From contig NW_001865046.1 of NCBI RefSeq assembly GCF_000002865.3, positions 1,216,988 through 1,280,987 on the forward strand: 64,000 nt of DNA, written 5' to 3'. Source of the stretch: Monosiga brevicollis MX1 (Eukaryota > Opisthokonta > Choanoflagellata > Craspedida > Salpingoecidae). Position numbers and translations under genes: made by a program. The notes under the pieces are model-generated. The model did not search any database. It was not told the DNA's origin and saw nothing but the letters and a program-made list of their open reading frames with translations. Of this stretch, positions 12,301 through 23,343 are shown in pieces; position 1 is the first letter of the stretch; each line of letters starts with the position of its first letter.

Positions 12301-13318
12301 TGCACCTGCTGCTTGTCAACTGGCTGCCTGATTGTGTCGGCTGACAGCGCCGTCTGTATGTGTCAATCTTCCTCCTCGCCGTCGGCGACACACATACACA
12401 CACATAACATACACACATAACACCTTTACACCTGTCAAGTTCCAAACGGCAGCCACCTCTCTGCTGCTCGTCATCACCACACCTTTCCATCACACTGTTC
12501 TGAGACACAAGACATTCCGGCTTGGTCCTGGCACACACACCCTATCCCCATGCCAGGTTCCTTCGTCCAACCCACCCCCGCCGCCATCACACTTTTCGGC
12601 TCTTGCCGTGTTGTCTTGTGGGGAATGGCGCCAAAGCAGTTAGCACCGGCTGTCGCCCATTTTTTTTTATTGGTTCATGTTGCGCCTTTGTTGAGGTTGT
12701 TGTTCTTCTGCTCGTCCTTGCTGGTCTTTTGAAGCCTCGCCGCCGTGTCCCCTGCACTGAGCACCTTTTGCTTGCTTCTTCCTTCGTTGGCCTGCTCCTT
12801 TATAACGCCTCGCCTATGACACCGCCTTGCTCACTTTTACTTTGCTGACTCTGATGCTCCCTTAGATTACCCAACAAGCCTTCCTCCTACCGGGCTGCCA
12901 CTCGCCCCCAGACCTCCTCGTTGAGCCACCTGCTCCTCGGCTCAAGCCATTCGGGACGCTCGCCTTTCCCCGTTTTGTTGCCCCTTTTGTGGTTCTTTTG
13001 TTGTCATCTCGTCAACGAAACGTCGTTGTTGAAGAAACAAAGAACAAAAGAACCTCGTTTCTCTCTCGCTCTTTCCCTCTCTTTCTTTTGTTTCTTGTTT
13101 CTTGACGCTGCAAACTGGTTGACGCGCATCAAAGAGCAGCTTTGCTCCCCCCCCCTCTCTCTCTCTGTCTCTCCCCCCCTTGAGTCCTTGAGTATTTGTT
13201 GTTGGGTTCCTTGAGATACGGCGACGACTCGTGCAACTCGTGCTCTCTGAGGTTTCTATTTTGGGTGCTACGCCAAATCGTTTGGCATTTTTTTCTTCTT
13301 CCTTTTTCTCGCGACACC
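9395..13318. other. long stretch without a recognised gene
   Basis: Almost 4 kb lies between ARPC2 and the phosphatase gene. I saw no exon with recognisable protein character on either strand. The right half is strongly pyrimidine-rich on the plus strand: TTCTTTTG-type repeats at 11358-11433, a CA run at 11881-11902, CT runs near 12210-12228 and 13150-13170, and T-runs at 12240 and 12661. It may contain non-coding 5' exons, long 5' UTR introns or promoters of the phosphatase gene. A small or fast-evolving gene could have been missed. Confidence 0.4.
11358..11433. repeat. TTCTTTTG/TTCTG low-complexity tandem repeat
   Basis: An imperfect array of TTCTTTTG units mixed with TTCTG. It is continuous with a T/C-rich tract that runs towards 11520. 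Translation of either strand gives only low-complexity protein, so it is treated as non-coding. Confidence 0.8.
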
Positions 13319-14723
13319 ATGGACGGCACCCCCTCCTCCCCGGACAGCGTTCAGCTGGATCACAACCTGCCCATCGAGCCCGAAGAGCTCATGGGGCTCA
13401 TGGAGACGGACACTGATCGCTTGGTGGTGTTGGACGTGCGTCCTTACAGCGATTACGTCGTGGGACACATTAAAAACGCCTTTACCCTCCGTTTCTCCAG
13501 TATTTTGCTGCGCCGGCTTCGCCAGAACAAGGTCAGCGTGCTGGATCTCTTGATCGACGAAGCCTCGCAATGCATCTTCCGCGAACGCACCAGCCGGCCA
13601 CATGCCGTCATTGTCGTCTACGACAACAACACAACCGAGCTCGACATTAGCGAGCCCGATCACCGCAACTCGCTCCACGTCACCGTACAACACCTCCTCA
13701 ACTCCAACTATCACGTTCGCTTCCTACGTGGTACGTCATCCGTCCTCCCTTGGACCCATTTGATACCTCTTCGCACCTCCATGCCATCCGACTCACTCAC
13801 CCATCTGATGAACCGACAATCGCTTTTGCATCACGTTTCCAGGCGGTTTCAACGGCTTTCAGGACATGGTAGACTTTTGTGAAGCCAACCCCAACAACAC
13901 CCCACCCCAAGCGGCGCTCTCCCTCTCTTCCCTGAGCCTCGACCGCAACATGACCCCCAGCACGCCCATTGAACGCCACCATCGCGACAAGGCCCCAGCT
14001 CAAATCTTGCCCTATCTCTACGTCGGCGCCGAGGCTCACGCCGAAAACCGTGAGCTGCTCAAGCGCCTCAACGTCACCCACGTCCTCAACCTGACCACCC
14101 ATGACTCACGAAAGTACCCCGAATTTGGCTACCACCAAATTGCCATTCGTGACTCATGGAACCAGGACATGAGCAAATGCTTTGAGGATGCCTTTGAATA
14201 CATCAACAAGTGCCGTGCGGAGGGGGGTTGCGTGCTTTTGCATTGCGTGGCCGGCATCTCTCGCTCGGCCACCGTGGCCATTGCTTACCTCATGACCTTT
14301 CGCGAGCTGGACTTGAACGCGGCCTATTCGACCGTCAAGGAGCGTCGTCCCTGCATCGCCCCAAACCTCGATTTTATGGGCGAACTGCAGCGATACGAGG
14401 AAAAGCTGGCGGCCAAGCGCCAGGTCAAACCCTCGGGCTGGACCTGCGTTGACGAGGAAAGCCAGAACATTGGCATTCAACTTCCCACCTTTAAAGGCGT
14501 CATCCCACCCCACAAGAAGAACCGCATGAACAAGAAGGGCCCCGGCCTGAGTCTGCCCGGTGCAGCCTCTCCCTCTGCCCACGCCACCAACAAGAACAAC
14601 ATGTCCACGAGCCAGAGTGCAAGCAACTTTCCCAGTTCGGACGTCGGTCCCTTGGGCAATTTTGGCGTCCCTCCCACCCCCACTGCGGCTGCGCCGCCCA
14701 CCTTGACCTTCCCGTCATCCTAG
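13319..14723 (+). CDS. MAP-kinase phosphatase (dual-specificity, rhodanese plus DSP)
   Basis: Two exons, 13319..13730 and 13843..14723, give 430 residues. Residues of about 20-135 form a rhodanese/CDC25-like domain (VVLDVRPYSDYVVGHIKNAF). It contains the basic patch FSSILLRRLRQNK in the place where animal MAP-kinase phosphatases carry their kinase-interaction motif. Residues of about 165-310 are the catalytic domain, with LPYLYVGAEAHA, the likely general-acid Asp in IAIRDSW (near 240) and the signature HCVAGISRSA with nucleophile Cys at about 272. The motif NLDFMGEL follows, as in DUSP1-type enzymes. The C-terminal 110 residues are Pro/Ser/Asn-rich with a basic patch and look disordered. It should dephosphorylate the Thr-x-Tyr loop of MAP kinases; which kinase cannot be told. 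The ATG at 13319 follows a pyrimidine tract; earlier in-frame ATGs give no domain. Confidence 0.93.
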
Positions 14724-14862
14724 GGTGCAATGTTCGTGAGGACATGAGTTGAGGGCCTAGACATGCCCGGTCATCCGTGATCACCCCGACCGACCCGATC
14801 ACGCTTGGCCTGTTTTTTGTTTGTTTTGTTTTTCGGTTGTGAAAACGACGCGCTACCCTTCG

Positions 14863-14904
<42 letters not shown>

Positions 14905-16332
14905 TTTTTTATTGAGTCTCTTTATGGAGCTCATTTGTCTTCACCCTCGTGATCTGTGTATGTTTACCTGTTAGTTCTCTGTCCGTGTGCTTCTGGTTGC
15001 CATTTTGTGGCATTGATGTTTTGTTTGGTCGATGCAACGGATCGTTGCTTTTCCCGTCCCCCTTCTTTACCCACATGAGAGGTTCTCCTTGCACTCTTGT
15101 GTAGCGATGAGGCGTCATACCCTATGGTGCGCTTCTTTGCACTGACAGTGCTGGCGCTTGCAGCGCTCCTGCCGAGTTCCTCGATCTCTTTTCCACCGCT
15201 CAACTTCTCCCCGTCTTTGTATCCTTTTCTCCATCCATGATTGCACGGTCTCGTGTCTCGGCTTGACTGAGTGCCACCTTTTTTTTTTTAACATATTTCA
15301 CTGTTCGCAGCTTGGCTGCCTCCACGATTTTTACTCCAATGTTCACCTTTCCCTTTTCGGCTCTCCCTCCCTCTACCTTATTTCCTTAACTTGCAGTCTT
15401 TATTCCCGTGTTACGATCCCATTGACTTGTTGAACGTGTTTGTCTTGTTTTGTGAGCCCACGTCCAACGTATGTTGTGATTTCCGTGGTCCTTATTAGGA
15501 GCTGGATTACTCCTCAAGTCACACTGACTATTCTTGTCGTGTTTGGGAGAGGTTGTGGCGTTTGCCCCTTTCCCGTTTCCTTTCTTTAAGCCAGCTGTCT
15601 CCCCAACTGAGCCCTGTGTGTGAGTGCGTGTACAGTATATACTTCTGCAGCACACTGCAATAGATGATGTTTTCGATGCGCAACCTTTGGCTCTCTCCCA
15701 CGCTCAGAGCCCTCTTGGCGCCGCATTGCGGCTGCTTTGGTGGCTACGACCGAATCAGTCACATTTGCCGCCACGTAAAAAGACAAAAGCCGATGTCCCC
15801 GATTTCTCTCAAAAGAGCAAAGCCATGCGTTGCTCTGGCTCAGCAAGCATGACAGGCCATCCCAAGTCATCTTGATGTGTTTTGAGTCATACCCTTTCCG
15901 ATGCAGCCTCGTGTCGGGGCGTCGGGCATGTGAACAAACGGCGCACAGATCAAATAAATGAAAACAAAAAATAAAATAAAGAAATAAATAAATACGTCAT
16001 CGGAGTGTGTCAGGGGGAGAAAGGGGAGATGGGCACGGGCAAGATGGTCGCACCAATCACGCACCCCGCCGGCAGTCAGAAACCCCTTTCCGCCCTTACT
16101 AATTGGGATGCGCTTGACGGTCGTATTGAGCACGCACATGCTCCGAACAAACCGTTCGCAACGGTGCACTGTGGATTGAAATGAGTGCCCTTGTCGACAC
16201 AATATATGACACCCCACCCTGCAAGACCTTTCTACCCACTGCCCTGGTCATGACGACATTGGGCTTGAGGCTGTGCCATTGGCAAGGCGTCCCGACGCGA
16301 CTGTGCCCAACAACGAGTCAACTGTCAATTTG
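14724..16332. other. convergent intergenic region
   Basis: This space separates the phosphatase (plus) from homoaconitase (minus), whose 3' ends face each other. It contains a TC run at about 14864-14895 followed by a T-run to 14910, further T-rich tracts near 15280, and an A-rich AAATAAA-type tract at 15950-15995. I see no convincing gene. Confidence 0.5.
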
Positions 16333-19300
16333 CTAAGCAGAGCGCGCAGCCAGTGCGTGGCGAATCCACGGCTCGAGACCGCCCAGTACAATTAGCTCTT
16401 GAGCGGTCGGACTGATGGGGTCAATCGGGTAGCTCTTGCCGTTCCTATCTCATACCGCCAAGGCCATGACAGGGTGCGGTGAGTGAGCGCACACCGGCAT
16501 TTTGAGCTTCACGCAGCCCTCGGCATCGGAGATCCCGAAAAGGGGGGCCACATGCCGTACCACACAATGGCGTTGCGGGAAAAGTCCAGCTCCAGCGGTC
16601 CTTCGGGTTCTCCCAGAATCGCATGATTGGCATCCCGAGTCGCAAACGCAGCCTACCCCGGAAAGTGATGTCGCAAGTATGCAATCAAACATGAGTGGCT
16701 ACACGCTCCTTGCCCATGCCAGCCACGCGAAGGCGCGGCGCTCACCTTGGCATCCTGGATAAAGCGGGGCTGGACCAGCACCAGCAGGCCGTTGTTCAGC
16801 GCGTTGCGCTTGTAAGTCTCGTTCACGCTCTCGCAAATCACGGCTTGCACGCCAGCTACAGCGGCCCCCGGTTCCCCCCACCCGGCCCAATCCAGCCACA
16901 CCAGCTGTGAGCCTCAACAGTGGATCGAGAAGAAGAAGAAAAAGAAGAAAAAGAAGAAGAACCAAAAGAACCAAAGGAAGCACAAGAGCCGGGGTGCATT
17001 CGATGCAGGCACACATTTCACGCAGACCCACCGTGTTTGAGAGCGGTGGCCGCCTGCTCGCGAGAGCTGCCAGTGCCAAAGTTGGCACCAGCCACCAAGA
17101 CTGAACGCACACCGGCCAGGCGCGGAGCCAGTTGGGGATCGTAATTCTCCATGACCACCTGCACGTCCACCAGTAACCCAGTGAACAGGCCGGCAAGCAT
17201 GCAAGTCAGGTAGGGCTTATGGAAGCAGCCAGACAGGCGTGCGTCAGGTGAGACGCACCCGGGCTTGCTCTTCAGGCGAAATATCTTCACGATACGTGTA
17301 TTTGCCAGCGTAAATGCCGTCCGTGTTGATGTTGTCGTCGAGGCAAAACACGGGCACACCACTAATGTGCTCAGGAAAGCCGGACACAAAGCGTGAGGTG
17401 CCCGTAGGCTGGGCCGGCGCGATCGCTTCGTTGCTGTGCTTGACACGCGCCACCAGCGCCGACCCTGCAGTGGGAGCCCCCGGGGGCGCGCAGATGTAGC
17501 CCGACAGGGCCGAGGCTGCTACCACTGCAGGGGACGCCAGATAGGCCTGTCCCAAAACCACAGCATAAATTCATTCATCACCAGACAGGGAGCCAAAGTC
17601 AGCTTGGCCACGAATTTGGGGGACCAAAGCGTAGGACGGCGTTTGAGCAAGCACAGGGCCACGGCGCGGGGATCAAGACGTACGTCGGCATTGCGAGATC
17701 CCATGCGCCCCTTGAAGTTGCGGTTGGTGGCAGAGATACCCACCTCGCCGTCCTCCAGCAGGCCTATCATGCCCTCACCCCCAGGTGCGTGAGCAGAAAA
17801 ATAAGAGAACAGCATGTACACCAGCTAAATGGCTATGCTGGACGCACCGGTACCAAGGCCAATGCAAGGGCCACAACCTGCAGGCAGGGGCGTGCAGCCC
17901 GCGGCCAGCAGGTCATCCCACACGCGCTGGTGTTGCGCAGTCTCCAGCACTTCACGCGATGCCGGGGCCACGTAAAACTCCACATGCTATGATGGGGCGA
18001 CATGGCGACAGTTGGTTGACATATACCCATGCCAAACAGGCTGGTGTTGTTTGGGAAGCAAGCAAAGCCGCCGTACTGGTGCAATCTTCTTGCCCCGCAA
18101 CACGTCAGCCGCTGCAGCCAGGTCGGATGCGCGCGCGTTGACACATGACACGAGATACGCCTATGCTCCAAGAGGTTCACAGGCCCGCACAAAACACCCA
18201 TGCCGGCTGATGAGTATCAAGCGAGCTACCCAATCGAGCTGCCCCCGAGAGAAACTCATACCTTGTGCACCTTGATGTGTTGCGCTTCAAGCTGGCTGAC
18301 AGTTTGCATGGCCTTGACGGAGTTGGGACCAGCCACGCATGGCTCGACCGAGCTCAGGTCCAGCTCGAGTTCCTGGCCCAGAGCGTGAAAATGAAGAGTG
18401 GGCTTTTCGAGCGACGAACGCAGATAGACGGCAAAAGGTGGGCTACCCAACAAGCTTACCGCGGCATAAACGGCATCCTCATCCGCACGCAGAGGGTGTT
18501 GGTTCCAGGTTCTGATCCGGATTATATACAGAGGATTGAGTTTACGTGACAAACCAGACGCCTGCGCTTGTATGCGAGGAGTCAGACAAAGGCTTACTCA
18601 ATGTCGGATGATGAAATACGTGACGCGGGCTGGCGAGCCGCCTGCTGAGCCAGGGTGTTGGCGCGTGCCTGCCAAGACTGCAGGCGCGCCTCGTACCAAT
18701 TTCGCAGCGCCTCGTCCCAAGGAAACACCCCAGCCAAAGCACCCCATTCAGTTGTCATGTTGGCGATTGTCTGTGTACGCAAAGGCAAGTGTGGGGTGAG
18801 GATATTCTTTTACAACTGTATGCCATGCGAGGTAGTCAGCGGACCAACCAAGCGCTCATCGACAGAAAGAGTGGCCACACCGTCGCCCGTAAACTCCACG
18901 GCGGCATTGAGCACCTGGAATTAAAATGAACAGCGGTGAGGATCGCCCACGGCTTGACGCCCGACTGGTCGACCGGTCAAGGCTGACAGGTGGCAAGACA
19001 TGTACCAAGGTTTGGTCGAGGGCGACGGGGAAGCACTCACCTCGTCTTGATTGAACGCGCCGCACAGAGCCACAATCACGTCCTTGCCCGAGACTCCAGG
19101 CTGCAGCTGTCCAGTCAGCTTGACTGCAGGTCAAGCACATGTGAGGGGGATGTGTCGCGGGTTGCCCGAGTGAACAAGGACGGTCGTTATGAGTGCCAGG
19201 ACGCCAGGACCCGTGAGAGCAAAGGCTCACCTTGAACCACGGGAGGCACTTGCCACCAGGTGTGTCCCAAAGCCCAAATACCGGCCGCATCAGTGCGGAC

Positions 19301-20287
19301 GACCGGGGTTCCCAGGCAACCCAAGCCGCCGTACCTGGAGAGGCCGGCGGATCGCGGGGGGTGGGGGTCGGAGATGGTATTTGGCATTTGCTCGGCCAAC
19401 AACAAAGAAATCGAGGAAGAGCCAACCCAGCCCAGTGCGACAGCGGCAAGCAAAGGCTCACGTACATGTTGGAGTGCGAGTCGCTAGCCACAACCATGCT
19501 ACCAGGCGTAATGTAGCCTCGCTCACACATGGTCTGGTGGCCAATGCCCTCGCCTAGCGTCCAATGCCCGGAGCAGCGATGAGTGTCAGCACACAGCAAC
19601 ACGAGGGCTAGGTGCTCGTTTGCTGTTGAGTGGTAGCCTGGGAACTCCATGTGCCCTACCGGCCTTGTAAAAGTCAACCCCATGGCTCGCGGCAAACGCC
19701 TCGATCTCCTGGTACTTGCGCAGGTTTTTCTCTACGCCCAAGCCACGCGAGGTCGCGTAACCCAATGAGATGCGAGGACAGGGTAGTGCTGAGTGTTGCT
19801 GGGGCGGGGTGTTCAGCAGTTGTCCAACCACTGCGATCCTGCACGTTGTGGTCCAGGGTGAACACGGGCTGCTCCGAGCTATACATTTGCTTCACCTCGA
19901 GCTGCTCAAACCTAGAAGAGCAAGAGGGCGGCAGGTGTCGCGTGTTGGAGGGATCAGGCACGGTCCAAGGGGCAGACCCAGTATGCAGCGAGAAGGGCAA
20001 GAACTGAGATATTGAGCGCACTTGGCCATAACCGCAGCCGTGTTGTCGTGTGTCATGACATGACGAGGCCGGATCTTGACAATCTGCCCTGAGCGTGCCG
20101 GCGCTCCTTCACCATCATCCGCATCATCGCGCACCAGATGCCGCTGCACAATCTTCTCCACCAACGTGAGCCCCGGCGCCGACCCCAACCGAGCCACACT
20201 ATGCCGAAGCCCCCGCACACCAACAACACCACCACCCCAGGCCCTCCGACCCAGTCCCTCAAGTCTCATCACCCCCGCCGCCGCCAT
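16333..20287 (-). CDS. LYS4: homoaconitase, mitochondrial
   Basis: Seventeen exons on the minus strand join into 737 residues: 20287..20022, 19911..19832, 19731..19660, 19553..19466, 19334..19231, 19123..19041, 18914..18849, 18770..18598, 18511..18262, 18160..18077, 17986..17848, 17763..17684, 17546..17259, 17158..17032, 16855..16746, 16652..16561, 16444..16333. The frame stays open across every GT-AG border. Homoaconitase interconverts homocitrate or homoaconitate with homoisocitrate in the alpha-aminoadipate route to lysine. Family stretches are [91 protein letters not shown] and [14 protein letters not shown]. The three Fe-S Cys ligands are present (SCVNAR and CGPC). [14 protein letters not shown] and [10 protein letters not shown] fit homoaconitase rather than aconitase. 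The Arg-rich N-terminus ([10 protein letters not shown] to RLGSA) fits a mitochondrial presequence. Oddity: the first cluster motif is SCVNAR, where yeast Lys4 has SCTNSR. Yeast Lys4 is about 693 residues. Confidence 0.95.
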
Positions 20288-20403
20288 TTTCAACCTTCGA
20301 CACACACGAGCGCGCGCTCTCTCACACAAATCGCGTGTGTGTGTGAGGGTGNNNNNNNNNNNNNNNNNNNNNNNNNNNNNNNNNNNNNNNNNNNNNNNNN
20401 NNN

Positions 20404-20449
<46 letters not shown>

Positions 20450-20578
20450 GGGCCAAATTGTCAGCATATTCACAAAGTATAATAGTATCCTCCACTTTTA
20501 AAAACGAAAATTTTCGCCAAAATTCAAAAAAGTGCTTTTTTGGGGGGGTTTTTTCAATTTTACTTTTTTTCGGGTTGG

Positions 20579-20617
<39 letters not shown>

Positions 20618-20688
20618 GGAGGAAGTGACGGTACAACTGGATGAGAACGGGATGCACAAGGGCTGAGGCAGGCGGCTTTGTCTTCATC
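20288..20688. promoter_or_regulatory. bidirectional promoter region with gap and repeats
   Basis: The start codons of homoaconitase (minus) and NEK2 (plus) are about 400 bases apart and divergent, so both promoters must lie here. The stretch contains a GT run before and a CA run after a gap of 52 N (20352-20403), a T-rich tract at 20535-20570, and a CTG repeat close to the NEK2 start. GT entering and CA leaving the gap could fold back on each other, which may explain why it was not sequenced. Confidence 0.6.
20580..20615. repeat. CTG trinucleotide repeat, about 12 units
   Basis: An uninterrupted CTG array lies about 75 bases upstream of the NEK2 start codon, probably in its 5' UTR. It is outside any coding frame I would accept. 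Confidence 0.9.
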
Positions 20689-22676
20689 ATGGATCAACAA
20701 GGTGTGTGGGCTTGTCGTGTCGCGATGGACCGCCGGCGGTCTGCTTAGCTCAGCATACATGCGGATGTTTTGCGGTGGGGCTGACGACAAATGTTTGCAG
20801 GCTCTCGTGTGCGCGTCGCGCAGCTGAGCGACTACGAAGTGTTGGAGGTCATTGGCACGGGCACGTTTGGAACGTGCGAAAAGATTCGACGCAAGAGCGA
20901 CCAGCAGGTGGGTTTCCCGCCATCGCTGTACCCAAGTCATCATCCGAAAAGTCATCACCCGAACTTACCCCGCCTTCCGCCACCTCGACATGTCACGCCC
21001 CTGGCCTTAGCTATTCGTTTGGAAGCGCATTCGCTATGGCGAGATGAACGATAAGGAAAAGCACATGCTCGTGGCCGAGGTTAACATCCTCCGTGAGCTC
21101 AAGCACGACCACATCGTGCGCTACCATGACCGGTACGTACGCCCTGGCCAATGCCCCAAACCCGATCGCCTGGTCTTGACCTCACCTAAACCCGTGTCCG
21201 CAGCGTTATTGACCGCGAGAACAGCACCATCTACATCATCATGGAGTACTGTCCGGGAGGTGACCTGGCCGCTCTCATCAAAACCCATCGTCGACAACGG
21301 TGAGTTTCCTGATGCTGCAAAAAAATGCGTTGCAAGCTCGCTCGCCGTGCCAACACGTCCCCATGATGCCGTCATGTGCACCTTATTGCATGCCTGCACG
21401 ACATGCCCCCGCAGTACACGGGCGTCGGAGCAGCTGATCCGTCGGATTTTCCGGCAACTGGTTGAGGCTCTTGGCGTGTGTCACCACCGAGCACAGGGTG
21501 CCATCATTCATCGTGACCTCAAGCCTGGGAACATCTTCCTTGATCAAAATGGTGCGTAGCGTACAGAATTCATTCCTAGCAACGAGCGTTTGGCATGCCG
21601 AATGCCCTCACCCATATCATCGACTCTCTCTCCACCTCCGTCTCTCATCGCTGCGTTGCTGACGCAGGCAACGCCAAATTGGGTGATTTTGGGCTCTCCA
21701 AAGTGCTGAGCGCTCGCACAAATCTGGCCAGCACATTTGTTGGCTCCCCCTACTACATGAGTCCAGAGCTGATTTCTGAGTGCGCATACACAGCCAAGAG
21801 TGACGTGTGGTCCCTAGGCTGCATCATCTACGAACTCGCCGCTCTCCATCCCCCCTTTGAGGCCTGGTCCCAGGCCGAGCTTGCCGTCAAAATTCGCAAG
21901 GGAACCTTTGAACACTTGCCCACCACCTATTCAAGAGAGCTGGACGACTTGGTCCGGTGCGTTGACGTCCTTTGTCTGAACGCGCGCCAAGGCCATGGTC
22001 GCAGCTACATGCACATGAGGTACTCACCCCGTTTATTATGCCCGAATTGCCACTCGCTTTGGTTCTAGATCCATGCTCCAGCAAGACTATCACCTACGTC
22101 CCTCGGTCCTTGAGCTTCGCAAGCATCCCTATTTGGCATATGCCCAGGCCTCGCCCGACGTACGGGCCATGCCATCAACACCTCCCGCCGAACAACATCG
22201 TCCGGTTGCACGCCGCGGACAAGCACGCCGTTTGCCCAGCACGACCAGCAGTGATCACGACAGTAGTGGCAGCGGCGCCGAATGCCGACGCTGCGATCGC
22301 TTGGCCCGGCTGGAAGAAGAGCTGGCTCAGCGCCAAGCCGCTTTGGATGCCCGGGAGCAGCTATTGGATGCACGCCTTCGTGCGCTCGACCAGCGCGAGC
22401 GCCAGCTCCAACTCTTTACCAAGCAACATGCTGCGTTTGGCAAAGGTACGCATCAGCACTCATCCCAAGCGGCCTCCACTCCTTCCCACCCACCCTGCTT
22501 CAAGAAGCGCCAACCTTGCTTGCCCTGACCGTTATTGACACATTGTAGAAAATGAGGCACCTGCTCTGCGCAAGATTAGGACACCGTTCGCGCCTGGCGG
22601 AAGCCCTCGAGAACGGGTCGTCTACAACGTCTACAGTGAAATCGGGGCACCTTGGCCTCAAGCTGGCACGCCATGA
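20689..22676 (+). CDS. NEK2: NIMA-related kinase, NEK2 type
   Basis: Eight exons, 20689..20701, 20801..20907, 21011..21132, 21204..21299, 21415..21551, 21668..21956, 22069..22445 and 22549..22676, join to 422 residues (human NEK2 is 445). The kinase domain occupies about residues 14-275: glycine loop IGTGTFGTCEKIRRKSD, catalytic Lys in FVWKR, MEYCPGGDLA, IIHRDLKPGNIFLD, DFGLSK, and the activation segment TFVGSPYYMSPE. A predicted coiled coil of heptads (LARLEEELAQRQAALDAREQ and onwards) at about 330-375 matches the NEK2 leucine zipper that drives dimerisation. The Tyr-containing tail is short, ending in QAGTP. In animals NEK2 sits at the centrosome and loosens the link between centrioles; here it would act at the basal body or centrosome. 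Exon 1 codes for only four full residues, and its start is supported by clean splicing into the kinase domain. Confidence 0.95.
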
Positions 22677-22725
22677 GCAAAAACTGCTCGGGTGCTTAAA
22701 GTCTTCAAGATCCTCCCTCATAGTA

Positions 22726-22731
22726 AATAAA
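22726..22731 (+). terminator. polyadenylation signal AATAAA of NEK2
   Basis: A canonical AATAAA lies 50 bases after the NEK2 stop codon, at the distance expected for 3' end formation. Confidence 0.6.
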
Positions 22732-23120
22732 CTTCTCCAGTGTCTAGCCCAGCACGATGTTGCACATAGATGAAGACCATCCGTGGTTATTGCTGGGCTC
22801 TCTGTTCCATCATTTCTTGAGAGCCCGATGTCTCATGCGGGCTGACCTGTGCGCCAGAGGCGCCAACTTTGTCGTCGTCTTCCGTTTTTAAATCTTATTT
22901 CCTCTTTGTGTTCGCCGGTTTATAATCGATTTCGTTATTTCTTCGATTCTTTTACTCATTCACGTCGACGCTTTCAGGTTAGTAAAAGGCAGCCGGGTCG
23001 ATAAGTGACCCGACATGTCGAGTTTTCCTTGTTCCAACAAAGTGAAGCAGTAGGAGATGGTACATTACCGAGTACAAATGCCCTGGCCATAACGGGATAC
23101 GACAATGTATGAGAGTTTGC

Positions 23121-23159
<39 letters not shown>

Positions 23160-23343
23160 CGATGACAACACCTCATCCTTTTCGTTCAGCAAAAACCGAA
23201 ATGGATTTGAGAAAATGGGGTAGCTCAAGACGCTTAAATTTTGAATCAATTTGGAATCAAAAGGTAGCGGCGGATCACGAGGCTTGGACGGGCACAGAAA
23301 CGGTGGCTGTTGCGGCTCAACACGAAAAAGAAGCACGCGGTGT
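22732..23343. other. convergent intergenic region
   Basis: This is the 3' flank of NEK2 and of the minus-strand dehydrogenase. It has an A-run at about 23120-23159 interrupted by single G. I see no gene. Confidence 0.5.
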
